From Bacillus sp. FJAT-27251 (lineage in GTDB: Bacteria > Bacillota > Bacilli > Bacillales > Cytobacillaceae): 62,522 bases of DNA. The first letter of the stretch is position 1. Each line of letters begins with the position of its first letter. The notes under the pieces were generated by a model. The model searched no databases, was not told the origin of the DNA, and worked only from the letters and a program-made list of their open reading frames with translations. Of this stretch, positions 37,772 through 47,322 are shown piece by piece. Location of the stretch: NCBI RefSeq assembly GCF_001273925.1, contig NZ_LIGG01000001.1:2317522-2380043 (forward strand). Direction: 5' to 3'. Both the position numbers and the translations under genes were made by a program.

Positions 37772-39778
37772 ATGTACGACAAAATTGACATGCTATCCAT
37801 TGACTCGATTCGTACGCTTTCAATCGATGCGATTGAAAAGGCTAATTCCGGTCATCCAGGGATGCCAATGGGTGCCGCTCCTATGGCTTATACTCTTTGG
37901 ACCCGTTTCATGAATCATAATCCGAAGAATCCTGAATGGTTCAATCGTGACCGCTTCGTATTGTCTGCGGGGCATGGCTCCATGCTGTTATACAGCCTGC
38001 TCCATCTTTCCGGCTACGACCTTCCGATGGAGGAGATCAAGCAATTCCGACAGTGGGGAAGCAAGACTCCAGGACATCCTGAGTATGGCCACACTGCAGG
38101 TGTAGAAGCTACAACTGGTCCGCTTGGACAAGGTGTAGCAATGGCAGTGGGCATGGCGATGGCAGAGCGTCACCTTGCGGCGGTTTATAACAAGGATAAT
38201 TATGAGATTGTTAACCACTTTACATACAGCATTTGTGGAGATGGCGACCTGATGGAAGGTGTTTCCGCAGAAGCGGCTTCTCTTGCTGCACACCTGAAAC
38301 TTGGACGTTTGGTTGTCCTGTATGATTCAAACGATATTTCCTTGGATGGGGAACTGAACAAATCGTTCTCCGAAAGTGTTGCCGACCGTTTTAAAGCGTA
38401 TGGCTGGCAGTACATCCGTGTTGAGGACGGAAACGACCTCGAGGAAATCGCAAGAGCCCTTGAAGAGGCAAAGACCGATCTTGACCGTCCTACAATGATC
38501 GAAGTTAAAACAATCATTGGTTACGGATCTCCAAACCTTTCCGGAAAATCCGATGTCCATGGTGCCCCGCTTGGCGAAGCTGAAATGAAGCTTACAAAGG
38601 AAGCTTACAAATGGACATTCGAAGAAGACTTCCATGTGCCGGAAGAAGTTTATGAGCATTTCAATAAGCATATTGTTGAAAGAGGGCAGTCTGTCGAGCA
38701 AGAATGGAATGACATGTTTGAACAATACAAGTCAGAGTACCCTGAACTGGCTTCCCAGCTGGAAAGTGCGCTTAAAGGCGAACTTCCTGAAGGATGGGAG
38801 CAGACACTTCCTGTTTACGAAGAAGGAAAAAGCCTGGCAAGCCGTGCATCATCCGGCGAAGCATTGAATGCCGTTGCACAATCCATTCCTTTCTTCATTG
38901 GCGGATCTGCAGACCTTGCAGGATCGAACAAAACGATGATTAAAGGATCCGGAGATTTCTTCCCAGGTTCATATGAAGGTCGTAACATCTGGTTCGGCGT
39001 CCGTGAATTTGCGATGGGTGCAGCAATGAACGGGATGGCGCTTCACGGCGGCTTGAAGGTATTCGGGGGAACATTCTTTGTATTCTCCGACTATCTGCGT
39101 CCAGCCATTCGACTTGCAGCATTAATGGGTGTGCCAGTGACGTATGTCTTTACACATGACAGCATTGCCGTTGGAGAAGACGGACCGACTCATGAACCAG
39201 TCGAACAGCTTCCAGCTTTGCGTGCGATGCCGAATCTTTCTGTCATCCGTCCGGCTGATGGCAATGAAACATCTGCAGCATGGAGGCTTGCGGTTGAATC
39301 CACAAGCACACCAACTGCTCTTGTGTTGACTCGCCAAAACCTGCCGACCATCAAGGATACAGACAAGAACGCCTATGAGGGAGTTTCACGAGGTGCTTAT
39401 GTGATTTCTCCAGCACAAAAGGATACCGCTGATGGAATCCTGCTTGCTGCCGGATCTGAAGTCGGCCTCGCTGTACAGGCGCAGGAAGCACTTGCAGGAG
39501 AAGGAATTCAGGTATCCGTTGTGAGCATGCCTTCCTGGGACCGCTTTGAAAAGCAATCAAAGGAATATAAGGAATCTGTTATTCCGAAGTCGGTCAAGAA
39601 ACGCCTTGGCATTGAAATGGCTGCTTCGCTTGGCTGGCACAAATATGTCGGCGATGAAGGCGATGTTCTGGCGATTGACCAGTTTGGTGCATCTGCCCCT
39701 GGCGAAAAAGTCCTGGAAGAATACGGATTCTCTGTTGAGAATGTCGTTGCCCGCTTCAAAGCATTATTGCAAAACTAA
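37772..39778 (+). CDS. tkt: Transketolase
   Basis: A 668-residue thiamine-diphosphate enzyme of the non-oxidative pentose phosphate pathway. Motifs: [26 protein letters not shown], the TPP loop [15 protein letters not shown] near residue 155, [10 protein letters not shown], the second-domain [17 protein letters not shown] near 465, and [11 protein letters not shown] 37772 is preferred because AAAGGA is 8 bases away and it matches the family start; ATG 37763 is three codons earlier. Codon use is that of a highly expressed gene. Confidence 0.97.
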   Translation: MYDKIDMLSIDSIRTLSIDAIEKANSGHPGMPMGAAPMAYTLWTRFMNHNPKNPEWFNRDRFVLSAGHGSMLLYSLLHLSGYDLPMEEIKQFRQWGSKTPGHPEYGHTAGVEATTGPLGQGVAMAVGMAMAERHLAAVYNKDNYEIVNHFTYSICGDGDLMEGVSAEAASLAAHLKLGRLVVLYDSNDISLDGELNKSFSESVADRFKAYGWQYIRVEDGNDLEEIARALEEAKTDLDRPTMIEVKTIIGYGSPNLSGKSDVHGAPLGEAEMKLTKEAYKWTFEEDFHVPEEVYEHFNKHIVERGQSVEQEWNDMFEQYKSEYPELASQLESALKGELPEGWEQTLPVYEEGKSLASRASSGEALNAVAQSIPFFIGGSADLAGSNKTMIKGSGDFFPGSYEGRNIWFGVREFAMGAAMNGMALHGGLKVFGGTFFVFSDYLRPAIRLAALMGVPVTYVFTHDSIAVGEDGPTHEPVEQLPALRAMPNLSVIRPADGNETSAAWRLAVESTSTPTALVLTRQNLPTIKDTDKNAYEGVSRGAYVISPAQKDTADGILLAAGSEVGLAVQAQEALAGEGIQVSVVSMPSWDRFEKQSKEYKESVIPKSVKKRLGIEMAASLGWHKYVGDEGDVLAIDQFGASAPGEKVLEEYGFSVENVVARFKALLQN

Positions 39779-39788
39779 TTTTCAAAAA

Positions 39789-39862
39789 CGGGAATGGGCA
39801 GCCAGCTGCTTCATTCCCTTTTTCATTAGAAAAAGCTCCCCTGCGTCCGGGAGCTTTTTTTG
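39789..39862. terminator. Two terminators between tkt and the DUF3231 gene
   Basis: GGGAATG (39790-39796) pairs with CATTCCC (39812-39818) and a T-run follows, serving tkt. AAAAAGCTCCC then pairs with GGGAGCTTTTT (39830-39858), flanked by A and T runs, and can serve both convergent genes. Confidence 0.85.
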
Positions 39863-39866
39863 TCAA

Positions 39867-40871
39867 TTATTCGGTAATCAGCTTGTTTCGGTCTTCAGCC
39901 TGGGGAGGCTCTTCCATCCAGCCATGCTTGATCAACAGGTTGGCCCCATCCTCCGCATAAAAACTGATTTCAGGTATCAGGGAGGCATACTGTGCAGCAA
40001 GATCCCTTCTCGGGCTCGCTGCCATTGCCATGCCATAGTTGCCGACACCAGCAGCAATCATCCCAAGTACATGGAACAGAATCAGCTTATCGGAAAATAC
40101 TTTGGCTGTAGAATCGGTAACCGCTGTTTCCCAGCTCATTGGTGCTGGCAAATCCTCTTTAATTAAAAAATTGCCGAATATTTTCACATGTTTAGTGGCA
40201 AGCTGCTTGCCCCTCAATAAATATTGTTTGATATCCTCTCTTTCTGCCACTTGAGCAAGCCCGGTTATTAAGGCCTTGCCAATCGAGTTGGTTTGGATAT
40301 TTAGGAATAAGTGAGTTACCTCCGTGGAAGTAAGCGCCCTTTTGGGACCAAAGAAACCGGAAAGAAACTGTTGTTTTTCAACGAAATCAACCTTGTCGGG
40401 GATTGGCAAAACAGGAGGCCTGATATATGTACCTTGTTTTAACATTAGCTCTCTCGTTACATCCTGTAACTTTACACTGGCAGTTAGGACCGATTTATGG
40501 AAATCCACCACATCAGCCCGGGTAACCACTCCGAGTGCCGCCGAATTCGCTGCCATTGCCAAGATCGACATTTGACGCAAGTACATCAGGACAAATGAAT
40601 CGGTAAAGAGTCTTGGGGCTTTGGGAATGACATCTTCGTTTGTAAAACCAAGTGGAATGGGAAAATTCTCTTTGTTAAACAAATCCTTCATGATGGAAAG
40701 ATTTCTTGCGGCAATGTCTAAGGACATGATTATGATAGGGCGAACTTCTTCATCTTCGACCTTCTCCAAAAAATAATTTCCGACACAGCTCGCAAGGGTA
40801 TCGTTGATATATTGAGTCCATAAAGTGGACATTTCTGCTGCTGTTAACGGTATTTGCGTTTTGTCATTCAT
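39867..40871 (-). CDS. DUF3231 family protein
   Basis: A 334-residue helical protein with two tandem four-helix repeats, each containing a pattern like SxLWTQYIxD near the start and a Met/Ala-rich middle (LRQMSILAMAANSAALG; VLGMIAAGVGNYGMAMAAS). It fits the DUF3231 family, common in spore-forming Bacilli and often present in several copies; a coat or spore role is suspected from distribution only. The ATG at 40871 has GAGGT 9 bases upstream; TTG at 40889 is inside that site. It is convergent with tkt. No catalytic motif is recognised. Confidence 0.8.
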   Translation of the reverse strand: MNDKTQIPLTAAEMSTLWTQYINDTLASCVGNYFLEKVEDEEVRPIIIMSLDIAARNLSIMKDLFNKENFPIPLGFTNEDVIPKAPRLFTDSFVLMYLRQMSILAMAANSAALGVVTRADVVDFHKSVLTASVKLQDVTRELMLKQGTYIRPPVLPIPDKVDFVEKQQFLSGFFGPKRALTSTEVTHLFLNIQTNSIGKALITGLAQVAEREDIKQYLLRGKQLATKHVKIFGNFLIKEDLPAPMSWETAVTDSTAKVFSDKLILFHVLGMIAAGVGNYGMAMAASPRRDLAAQYASLIPEISFYAEDGANLLIKHGWMEEPPQAEDRNKLITE

Positions 40872-41042
40872 ACGGGCAATACCTCGCAATTCTTTATCGT
40901 TATTTAAAATTGCTAACCTGCAATCGATCTACTTACTCTTTTATACATAGTAGTGTCCACAACCCGGAATGAAATCATGTAAAAAAAGATTGACAAAATG
41001 GTCGGCGTGCCCTTTTTTCGTGACAGCGACATTAAGAAAGTT

Positions 41043-41109
41043 TATAATAAAAATAACAATATTTTGAATTCGACAAAATTAGTCGGTATTTTTTGCACCT
41101 TTAGACAAT
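41043..41109 (+). promoter_or_regulatory. sirA control region with Spo0A-box-like sites
   Basis: The reverse-strand 0A box TTTGTCGAA is read from TTCGACAAA at 41069-41077 (full core match). A weaker one, TTGTCTAA, is read from 41101-41108. A sigma-A promoter (GTGACA 41020-41025, 17 bases, TATAAT 41043-41048) lies upstream, and a second TATAAT is at 41129-41134. In B. subtilis sirA is activated by Spo0A-P, and this layout agrees. Confidence 0.6.
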
Positions 41110-41167
41110 GGCCAATGGTTATCTTTTTTATAATGAAAGAAAGCTTGTCTAAAGAGGAGGGGATCGA

Positions 41168-41608
41168 GTGAGGTCCTATCAGCTTTACTTAATCGAAGAG
41201 GAATTTGCACGGCATTTCTATGGCAGGGAACGAACGTTTTACCAGCTATTCAAGGACTATAAGAGTGCAAGAGGGGACATGCGCAAGATCATCTCCAAAC
41301 AAGTCAACTTTGTCACAAAGCCAATTCCAGTGCTGAGGATCCACCAGCTCCTTCATCAGCAGCTTTCTAGGATGAGCGGCTTTCGGGCTGAACAGGGCAT
41401 CTATTATCTGGAGAAAAACAACCCCAAGAGCCTGGCAAGCATTAAGGTCAATGAGCGCTCCCTGACGATTGAATCGTCGGGGGATTTGGAAGCCGAGACC
41501 ATTTTCTTTGAGGTCCTTCGTAAAAATGAAACCTCTTTTCTGGCCGTGGACATTTCGAGCAGCCGTTATGGCTGGCTGAAGCCCATCAAAGAAAGAAAGT
41601 TTGTCTGA
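41168..41608 (+). CDS. sirA: Sporulation inhibitor of replication SirA (YneE)
   Basis: A 146-residue SirA. It binds the DnaA N-terminal domain and blocks new rounds of replication once sporulation starts. The family start (MRSYQLYLIEEEFARHFYGRE) and the position between tkt and yneF identify it. The start is GTG at 41168, with AGAGGAGGGG 5 bases upstream. A Spo0A box lies about 95 bases before the start. It is followed by yneF after 89 bases. Confidence 0.92.
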   Translation: MRSYQLYLIEEEFARHFYGRERTFYQLFKDYKSARGDMRKIISKQVNFVTKPIPVLRIHQLLHQQLSRMSGFRAEQGIYYLEKNNPKSLASIKVNERSLTIESSGDLEAETIFFEVLRKNETSFLAVDISSSRYGWLKPIKERKFV

Positions 41609-41697
41609 AAAACAGGAGAAAAAATCACGCGAATATTGTATAATAACGTGTGGTTTAGTACACTGTATGTTAGACAACACGAAGGAGGAAATGGGTT

Positions 41698-41913
41698 ATG
41701 TGGGATGTCATTCTAGTCGGTATCCTGGCATTGATTGCCGGTGTAGCGCTAGGGTTTTTCATTGCTCGCAGATATATGATGAGCTATTTGAAGAAAAATC
41801 CGCCAATCAATGAGCAAATGCTTAAAATGATGATGATGCAGATGGGCATGAAACCATCACAAAAGAAAATCAACCAAATGATGTCAGCTATGAACAAGCA
41901 GCAAGGCAAATAA
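41698..41913 (+). CDS. yneF: UPF0154 membrane protein YneF
   Basis: A 71-residue protein with one N-terminal membrane helix ([22 protein letters not shown]) and a cytosolic tail rich in methionine ([17 protein letters not shown]). It is a near-universal small protein of Bacilli with unknown function. The ATG at 41698 follows GAAGGAGG. A terminator lies directly behind. Confidence 0.93.
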   Translation: MWDVILVGILALIAGVALGFFIARRYMMSYLKKNPPINEQMLKMMMMQMGMKPSQKKINQMMSAMNKQQGK

Positions 41914-41923
41914 TAAAAAGGAC

Positions 41924-41946
41924 AAGCACTCGCAGGGGTGCTTTTT
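41924..41946 (+). terminator. Intrinsic terminator after yneF
   Basis: AAGCAC (41924-41929) pairs with GTGCTT (41938-41943), followed by T. Confidence 0.7.
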
Positions 41947-41998
41947 CTTATGGAATGGCATAGTGAGGTTTTCAGTACTGGAATTAAGAATAGGTGTT

Positions 41999-42290
41999 AG
42001 TTCAATGTGCCCGAAAAAGCCTTGTGATCGGGATTTGGGTAACGATGGAGAGTTCAATGTGCCCAAAAAAGCTTAATGAACGGGTTTTGGGTAACGATGA
42101 AGGGTTCAATGTGCCCGAAAAAGCCTTGTGATCGGGATTTGGGTAACGATGAAGGGTTCAATGTGCCCGAAAAAGCCTTGTGATCGGGATTTGGGTAACG
42201 ATGAAGGGTTCATTGTGCCCGAAAAAGCCTTGTGATCGGTATTTGGGTAACGATGAAGGGTTCAATGTGCCCGAAAAATACCCTAAAACC
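41999..42290 (+). repeat. Tandem repeat array with an exact 52-bp period, five and a half copies
   Basis: The phrase TTCAATGTGCCC (TTCATTGTGCCC in the unit at 42209) recurs at 42001, 42053, 42105, 42157, 42209 and 42261, always 52 bases apart. The third to fifth units differ by one or two bases; the second is more diverged, and the last decays after the CCCGAAAAA part. Each unit can form CCCGA/TCGGG (in the second unit CCCAAAA/TTTTGGG). No reading frame crosses the array, there are no unique spacers, and nothing else is seen in the 41947-42466 gap. Confidence 0.9.
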
Positions 42291-42466
42291 AAAAGCGGGT
42301 AACATTGAAGGCATAGGAAACGCATTATCACTACCTAGGCCACAGCGATACTTAAAACGGAACCAGGGCCTGTCGTAGTACTGCAGGGAAATCAATCTTC
42401 CTTATTTTGTGAATCTTTGGTAAAATAATGAAGCAATTTAGCGAGTCATTGCTGGGGGATGGAAAA

Positions 42467-44215
42467 ATGAGGGTTTTTTTAGATTTAATGTGGTTTTTTA
42501 AAACGGAGAAGAAGGCTTATATTACAGGGATTTTCATGCTGTCCATTGTTGCTCTGATGCAGCTGGTTCCCCCAAGGGTGATCGGTGTCATTGTCGATGC
42601 CATTGAAACCCGCACGTTAACAGCCTCGGGGCTGCTGATGTGGGTAGTAATTCTGGCTGGCGTGGGTCTTGGAATGTACATACTGCGCTACTACTGGCGC
42701 ATCCTGATATTTGGTTCGGCAGTGAAACTGTCCAGGCTGCTGCGGAACAGGCTTTATGCCCATTTCACCAATATGTCTCCTTCTTTTTACCAGAAGAGGC
42801 GAACAGGGGACCTAATGGCTCATGCGACGAATGATTTGCAGGCCATCCAGCAGACAGCGGGAGTGGGGGTCTTGACGCTCGTCGATTCCCTTGCCACAGG
42901 CGGCTTTGTCATTATCGCCATGGCCGCCACCATCAGCTGGAAGCTCACGCTGATTGCGCTTATCCCGATGCCGCTCATGGTGATTTTGACTTGGTGGTAT
43001 GGCGAGATGCTCCATGCCCGATTCCACAAGGCGCAGGAAGCTTTCTCAACCTTAAACGATAAAACGCAGGAAAGCATTACCGGAATCAAAGTAATTAAAA
43101 CATTTGGCCAGGAAAAGGAGGATATTGAAGATTTCCGCCGTCAATCGGAGGAGGTGGTCCAGAAGAACATTGCCGTTGCCAAAGTCGATGCTTTGTTTGA
43201 CCCGACCATTTCCATCGTGATTGGGATTTCGTTTTTTCTATCCCTGGCCTTTGGTGCGCGCTTTGTGATCAATGGCGAATTAACCATTGGGGAGCTTGTG
43301 TCGTTTACCACCTATCTCGGGCTGCTGATCTGGCCGATGCTTGCCTTTGGCTGGCTGTTTAATATTGTGGAACGCGGCCGTGCTTCCCTTGAACGGGTTA
43401 ATTTCCTTCTTGCTGAAAAGCCTGATATCGTGGACAAGGAAGAGGCGCTAGATATCGTCCCGGCAGGAGATATTTCATACAGCATCAAAACGTTCGCCTA
43501 TCCAGGCGAGCCTGAGCCGGTCCTGAAGAATATCCATTTCACCCTCCCAAAAGGGGCAACACTTGGAATCGTCGGAAAAACGGGAGCAGGTAAGACCAGC
43601 TTGCTCAAGCTGCTGATCCGCGAATTTGAAGGCTATCAGGGAGAAATTAAAATCGCGGGAAAATCCCTTCAGGATTATAAACTGGATAAATTGCGGGAAG
43701 CAGTCGGTTATGTTCCGCAGGATCATTTCCTGTTCTCGTCAACAGTGTCTGAAAACATCGCGTTCGCCAAGCCGGACTCTTCGGAGGAGACCATTCAAGA
43801 AGCGGCGCGGATCGCCCACATTCATGAAGATATCCTGCAGTTTACCGACGGATATGAAACGGTTGTTGGTGAACGGGGGGTCAGCCTTTCGGGCGGACAA
43901 AAGCAGCGGATATCGATTGCGCGCGCCCTATTGTTGAACCCGGAGATTTTAATCCTGGATGATTCCCTGTCTGCGGTGGATGCGAAAACAGAGGAAGAAA
44001 TTCTGGCGGCACTCAAAGAGAACCGCGATGGAAAGACTACTATTATAACGGCTCACCGCCTTAGCGCAATCCAGCACGCGGACCTGATCATTGTGCTGGA
44101 TGCCGGCGAGATTGTTGAGCGAGGTTCCCATCAGGAACTTATGGAGAACGGCGGCTGGTATAAAGATATGTACCTGCGCCAGCAGCTTGAAGAGCTGGTC
44201 GAGCAAGGGGGATAG
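42467..44215 (+). CDS. yheI: ABC exporter half-transporter, YheI/BmrC-like (degenerate ATP site)
   Basis: A 582-residue half-transporter: six membrane helices to about residue 310, then a nucleotide-binding domain with Walker A GKTGAGKTS near 372, Q-loop VPQDHFLF, signature LSGGQKQRISIARAL and Walker B ILILDDSLSAVD. The catalytic glutamate after Walker B is replaced by aspartate (DDS), as in the non-canonical half of BmrCD-type heterodimers. ATG 42467 follows GGGGGATGG. It is coupled to the next gene, 4 bases downstream. The B. subtilis pair exports several drugs; the substrate here is inferred. Confidence 0.88.
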   Translation: MRVFLDLMWFFKTEKKAYITGIFMLSIVALMQLVPPRVIGVIVDAIETRTLTASGLLMWVVILAGVGLGMYILRYYWRILIFGSAVKLSRLLRNRLYAHFTNMSPSFYQKRRTGDLMAHATNDLQAIQQTAGVGVLTLVDSLATGGFVIIAMAATISWKLTLIALIPMPLMVILTWWYGEMLHARFHKAQEAFSTLNDKTQESITGIKVIKTFGQEKEDIEDFRRQSEEVVQKNIAVAKVDALFDPTISIVIGISFFLSLAFGARFVINGELTIGELVSFTTYLGLLIWPMLAFGWLFNIVERGRASLERVNFLLAEKPDIVDKEEALDIVPAGDISYSIKTFAYPGEPEPVLKNIHFTLPKGATLGIVGKTGAGKTSLLKLLIREFEGYQGEIKIAGKSLQDYKLDKLREAVGYVPQDHFLFSSTVSENIAFAKPDSSEETIQEAARIAHIHEDILQFTDGYETVVGERGVSLSGGQKQRISIARALLLNPEILILDDSLSAVDAKTEEEILAALKENRDGKTTIITAHRLSAIQHADLIIVLDAGEIVERGSHQELMENGGWYKDMYLRQQLEELVEQGG

Positions 44216-44219
44216 GAAA

Positions 44220-46016
44220 ATGGAGAAAATGACGGCATTAACCTCTAAACAGCAGCGTGCGGTCCTGAAAAGGCTGCTTGGCTACGCCAGACCGCATATA
44301 AAAACGCTATTGATTGCGTTCGGCCTCTTGCTGCTGACAACGATTGGCGATGTGACCGGTCCCATTCTGGTGAAAATTTTTATCGATGACTATCTGCGAG
44401 CCGGGAATTTTCCATTCGAGCCGCTTCTGCTGTTAGGGGCTGCGTATATGGGAATCCAGGTCCTCAATGTAATTGTATCCTATCTCCAGCTGTACAAATT
44501 TCAGGAGATTGCCTTGAAAATCATCCAACAGCTGCGGATTGATGTCTTTTCAAAGGTGCAGGCACTTGGGCTTCGTTATTTTGACAGAACCCCGGCAGGG
44601 TCGCTTGTTTCAAGGGTGACCAATGATACGGAGGCAATCAAGGATATGTTCGTCAGTGTCATCGCGACATTTATCCAGAGCGGCTTCCTTCTTATTGGAA
44701 TATTTGTGGCGATGTTCATTCTCAATGTAAAACTGGCCCTGTTTTGCCTGGTTGTGTTTCCGTTGATTATGATGATCATGACCATCTACCGGAAGGTCAG
44801 CTCGAAATTTTATCAGGATATGCGGGAACGGCTCAGCCAGTTGAATGCCAAGCTGAGCGAATCGCTGCAAGGAATGCCAATCATCCAGGTTTTCCGGCAG
44901 GAACAGCGCCTGCGGAAAGAATTTGGCGATATTAATGAAAAGCATTACAAGGCAGGCATGAGGAATATCAAGGCGGATGGATTGCTGCTTCGCCCGGCCG
45001 TCGATCTTGTCTATATGGTCGCCTTGATTATCGTCCTCAGCTTCTTTGGAATCAGCTCATTTGATAGCCCGGTGGAAATCGGAGTACTTTACGCTTTTAT
45101 CAATTATCTTGACCGTTTTTTCGAGCCGGTCAACAATATGATGATGCGGCTGTCCATGTACCAGCAGGCCATTGTGGCTGCATCACGGGTATTCAAGCTG
45201 CTTGATGAAAGCGACCTGGCTCCAGCCCAGCCCGAAAAGAGCAGCAATAAAATAGAACAAGGAAAAATTGAAGTCCGCAATTTGAGCTTTTCCTATGACG
45301 GAAAACGGGATGTTCTAAAAAACATCGAATTTACGGCGCTGCCAGGCCAGACCGTTGCGCTTGTCGGCCACACCGGAAGCGGAAAAAGCTCCATCATCAA
45401 TCTGCTAATGCGGTTTTATGAGTTTGAGCGCGGCGAAATAAAAATTGACGGAAAATCCATTAAAGATTATCCCATTGATGAATTGCGCAACAGGATGGGG
45501 CTCGTGCTCCAGGACCCATTCCTATTTTACGGCAGTATAAAAGACAATATCCGCCTCCACAATGAGGCTATGAGTGATGAGGAAATCGAGGAAGCTGCAA
45601 AATTTGTCCAGACGGATACCTTCATTTCAAAACTTGAAGACGGATATGAACAGAGAGTGGTAGAGCGGGGCTCGACATTTTCAAGCGGACAGCGCCAATT
45701 GATTGCCTTCGCGCGAACCATTGCGACAAATCCCAAAATACTGATTCTCGACGAGGCCACCGCCAATATCGACACGGAGACGGAAGAAGCCATCCAGACA
45801 GCGCTAGCCAAAATGCGCCAGGGCCGGACGACGATTGCCATCGCCCACCGGTTGTCCACTATCCAGGATGCAGACCTAATTCTTGTCCTTCATCATGGAG
45901 AGATTGTCGAGAGAGGAACACACCAGGAGCTGCTTGCCCAGCAAGGTCTTTACCATAAGATGTACCTGCTGCAAAATGGCTCGGTTGAACGGCTTGAAGA
46001 TGCCGTCAGCCAATAG
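44220..46016 (+). CDS. yheH: ABC exporter half-transporter, YheH/BmrD-like
   Basis: A 598-residue partner of the preceding gene. Six membrane helices lie within residues 1-330; the nucleotide-binding domain has Walker A GHTGSGKSS near 385, Q-loop LQDPFLF, Walker B ILILDEATANIDTE with the glutamate intact, and a signature changed to FSSGQRQ. Together the two proteins give one competent and one degenerate ATP site. ATG 44220 comes 4 bases after the yheI stop, behind a weak GGGGGATAGG site; ATG 44229 is possible. Confidence 0.88.
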   Translation: MEKMTALTSKQQRAVLKRLLGYARPHIKTLLIAFGLLLLTTIGDVTGPILVKIFIDDYLRAGNFPFEPLLLLGAAYMGIQVLNVIVSYLQLYKFQEIALKIIQQLRIDVFSKVQALGLRYFDRTPAGSLVSRVTNDTEAIKDMFVSVIATFIQSGFLLIGIFVAMFILNVKLALFCLVVFPLIMMIMTIYRKVSSKFYQDMRERLSQLNAKLSESLQGMPIIQVFRQEQRLRKEFGDINEKHYKAGMRNIKADGLLLRPAVDLVYMVALIIVLSFFGISSFDSPVEIGVLYAFINYLDRFFEPVNNMMMRLSMYQQAIVAASRVFKLLDESDLAPAQPEKSSNKIEQGKIEVRNLSFSYDGKRDVLKNIEFTALPGQTVALVGHTGSGKSSIINLLMRFYEFERGEIKIDGKSIKDYPIDELRNRMGLVLQDPFLFYGSIKDNIRLHNEAMSDEEIEEAAKFVQTDTFISKLEDGYEQRVVERGSTFSSGQRQLIAFARTIATNPKILILDEATANIDTETEEAIQTALAKMRQGRTTIAIAHRLSTIQDADLILVLHHGEIVERGTHQELLAQQGLYHKMYLLQNGSVERLEDAVSQ

Positions 46017-46057
46017 GAAAAGAGCAGGAGTCTTTGCCCCGATAATTACCATATAAA

Positions 46058-46098
46058 TAAAAACAGCTGTCATCCGTATAGGAGACAGCTGTTTTTAA
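46058..46098. terminator. Bidirectional terminator between yheH and the Spo0E-like gene
   Basis: AAAACAGCTGTC pairs with GACAGCTGTTTT, with A and T runs outside, so it suits both convergent genes. The stop codon of the minus-strand Spo0E-like gene overlaps its right edge. Confidence 0.85.
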
Positions 46099-46265
46099 TG
46101 GAGATTAACTTTTTTTATAAATCTACTGTTATAGGTGTTCAGCAAGTGATCAAGTTCCTGGCTGCACCGAATGGCTTTTGAGGAGCTCAGTCCGTTTGTG
46201 GATGCCACACGGATGAGCTCTTCCCGTTTCTTTTCAATCTCATTGCTTAGTTCTTGTTTCTTCAT
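46095..46265 (-). CDS. Spo0E-like aspartyl-phosphate phosphatase
   Basis: A 56-residue protein read on the minus strand from ATG at 46265 to TAA at 46097-46095. It begins MKKQELSNEIEKKREELIRV and contains the family signature SQELDHLL at about residues 39-46, within a two-helix hairpin. Spo0E-type proteins dephosphorylate Spo0A-P and so delay sporulation. The ribosome site AAAGGGTG is correctly spaced upstream. Length and signature match the family; which response regulator it acts on cannot be told. Confidence 0.85.
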   Translation of the reverse strand: MKKQELSNEIEKKREELIRVASTNGLSSSKAIRCSQELDHLLNTYNSRFIKKVNLH

Positions 46266-46501
46266 GGGGCACCCTTTCTGAGGACCTGCCTCGGATATGT
46301 AAATAGCTTATAAATCTTGCAAAAATTTCAAAGACAAATTCTAGTATAATCGAATTCCCAGTGGATTTCAAAAAAACCTGCTTGGAATTTATTTGCCAAC
46401 ATATTCATTATTAATAAATTGTTCACAGACCGTTTCATATCATTTGCTGTATAGATTTGATAGAATGAATACGTATTGATGTATAAACAGGAGATGTTAA
46501 T

Positions 46502-47209
46502 ATGACAGACGTAAATGTATTGCTTGCGCTTGCAGCCGGTTTCCTCAGCTTCATCTCTCCATGCTGCCTGCCGCTGTATCCAGCATTCCTTTCCTATATT
46601 ACCGGGATGTCGGTGGGGGAAATCAAGAGTGAAAATGCGATGCTTCAAAAGCGCAGCATGCTGCACACGCTTTTCTTTTTAGTGGGTTTTTCAATCATCT
46701 TTATCGCCTTGGGATTTGCCACCTCGTTCATCGGGCAGATATTCAGCCAATACAATGATCTGATTCGCCAGCTAGGGGCCATTTTCATCGTGATTTTCGG
46801 TTTGATGGTTGTTGGGGTCTTCCAGCCAAAATGGCTGATGTCTGACCGCCGGATTGAATTTAAGAACCGCCCTGCAGGCTATTTTGGTTCCGTGTTGATC
46901 GGGATGGCATTCGCGGCCGGCTGGACCCCGTGCACTGGTCCCATCCTTGCATCGGTCATCCTGCTTGCCGGCTCCAATCCAGGCTCTGGCATGCTGTACA
47001 TGATCGCTTATATTCTCGGCTTTGCTGTACCTTTCTTTATTCTCTCTTTCTATGTTGGAAAAATGCAGTGGATCAGAAAGAATAATGTGAAAATCATGAA
47101 AGTTGGCGGTTATATCATGATCCTTATGGGGGTTGTCCTGTTTTTTGACTGGATGACCAAGATCATTGCGTTTCTTTCGCCAATGTTCGGCGGGTTTACG
47201 GGTTTTTAA
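46502..47209 (+). CDS. ccdA: Cytochrome c biogenesis thiol-disulfide transporter CcdA
   Basis: A 235-residue six-helix membrane protein that carries reducing power across the membrane for cytochrome c maturation and spore cortex synthesis. The two reactive cysteine sites are visible: SPCCLPLYP near residue 20 and GWTPCTGPI near 140. The ATG at 46502 follows CAGGAGATG. In B. subtilis ccdB and ccdC come next; here only ccdC follows. Confidence 0.95.
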   Translation: MTDVNVLLALAAGFLSFISPCCLPLYPAFLSYITGMSVGEIKSENAMLQKRSMLHTLFFLVGFSIIFIALGFATSFIGQIFSQYNDLIRQLGAIFIVIFGLMVVGVFQPKWLMSDRRIEFKNRPAGYFGSVLIGMAFAAGWTPCTGPILASVILLAGSNPGSGMLYMIAYILGFAVPFFILSFYVGKMQWIRKNNVKIMKVGGYIMILMGVVLFFDWMTKIIAFLSPMFGGFTGF

Positions 47210-47223
47210 CGTACCCTTGCTCA

Positions 47224-47253
47224 GGCCATTTAGGGCAGGTTGCTTAAATGGCC
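47224..47253 (+). other. Stem-loop between ccdA and ccdC
   Basis: A perfect 9-bp inverted repeat, GGCCATTTA (47224-47232) with TAAATGGCC (47245-47253). No T-run follows, so it may be a processing or stabilising structure rather than a terminator. Confidence 0.5.
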
Positions 47254-47322
47254 ATGCTCCATTATAATTAAGTCTGTTTCCTATTTAATGATAGTGTTAA
47301 TTCAATAAAAGGGATGAAAGAT

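Noticed and set aside
37205-42290. The two tandem arrays as CRISPR arrays
   Set aside because: The entire unit repeats without unique spacers, and no cas gene is nearby.
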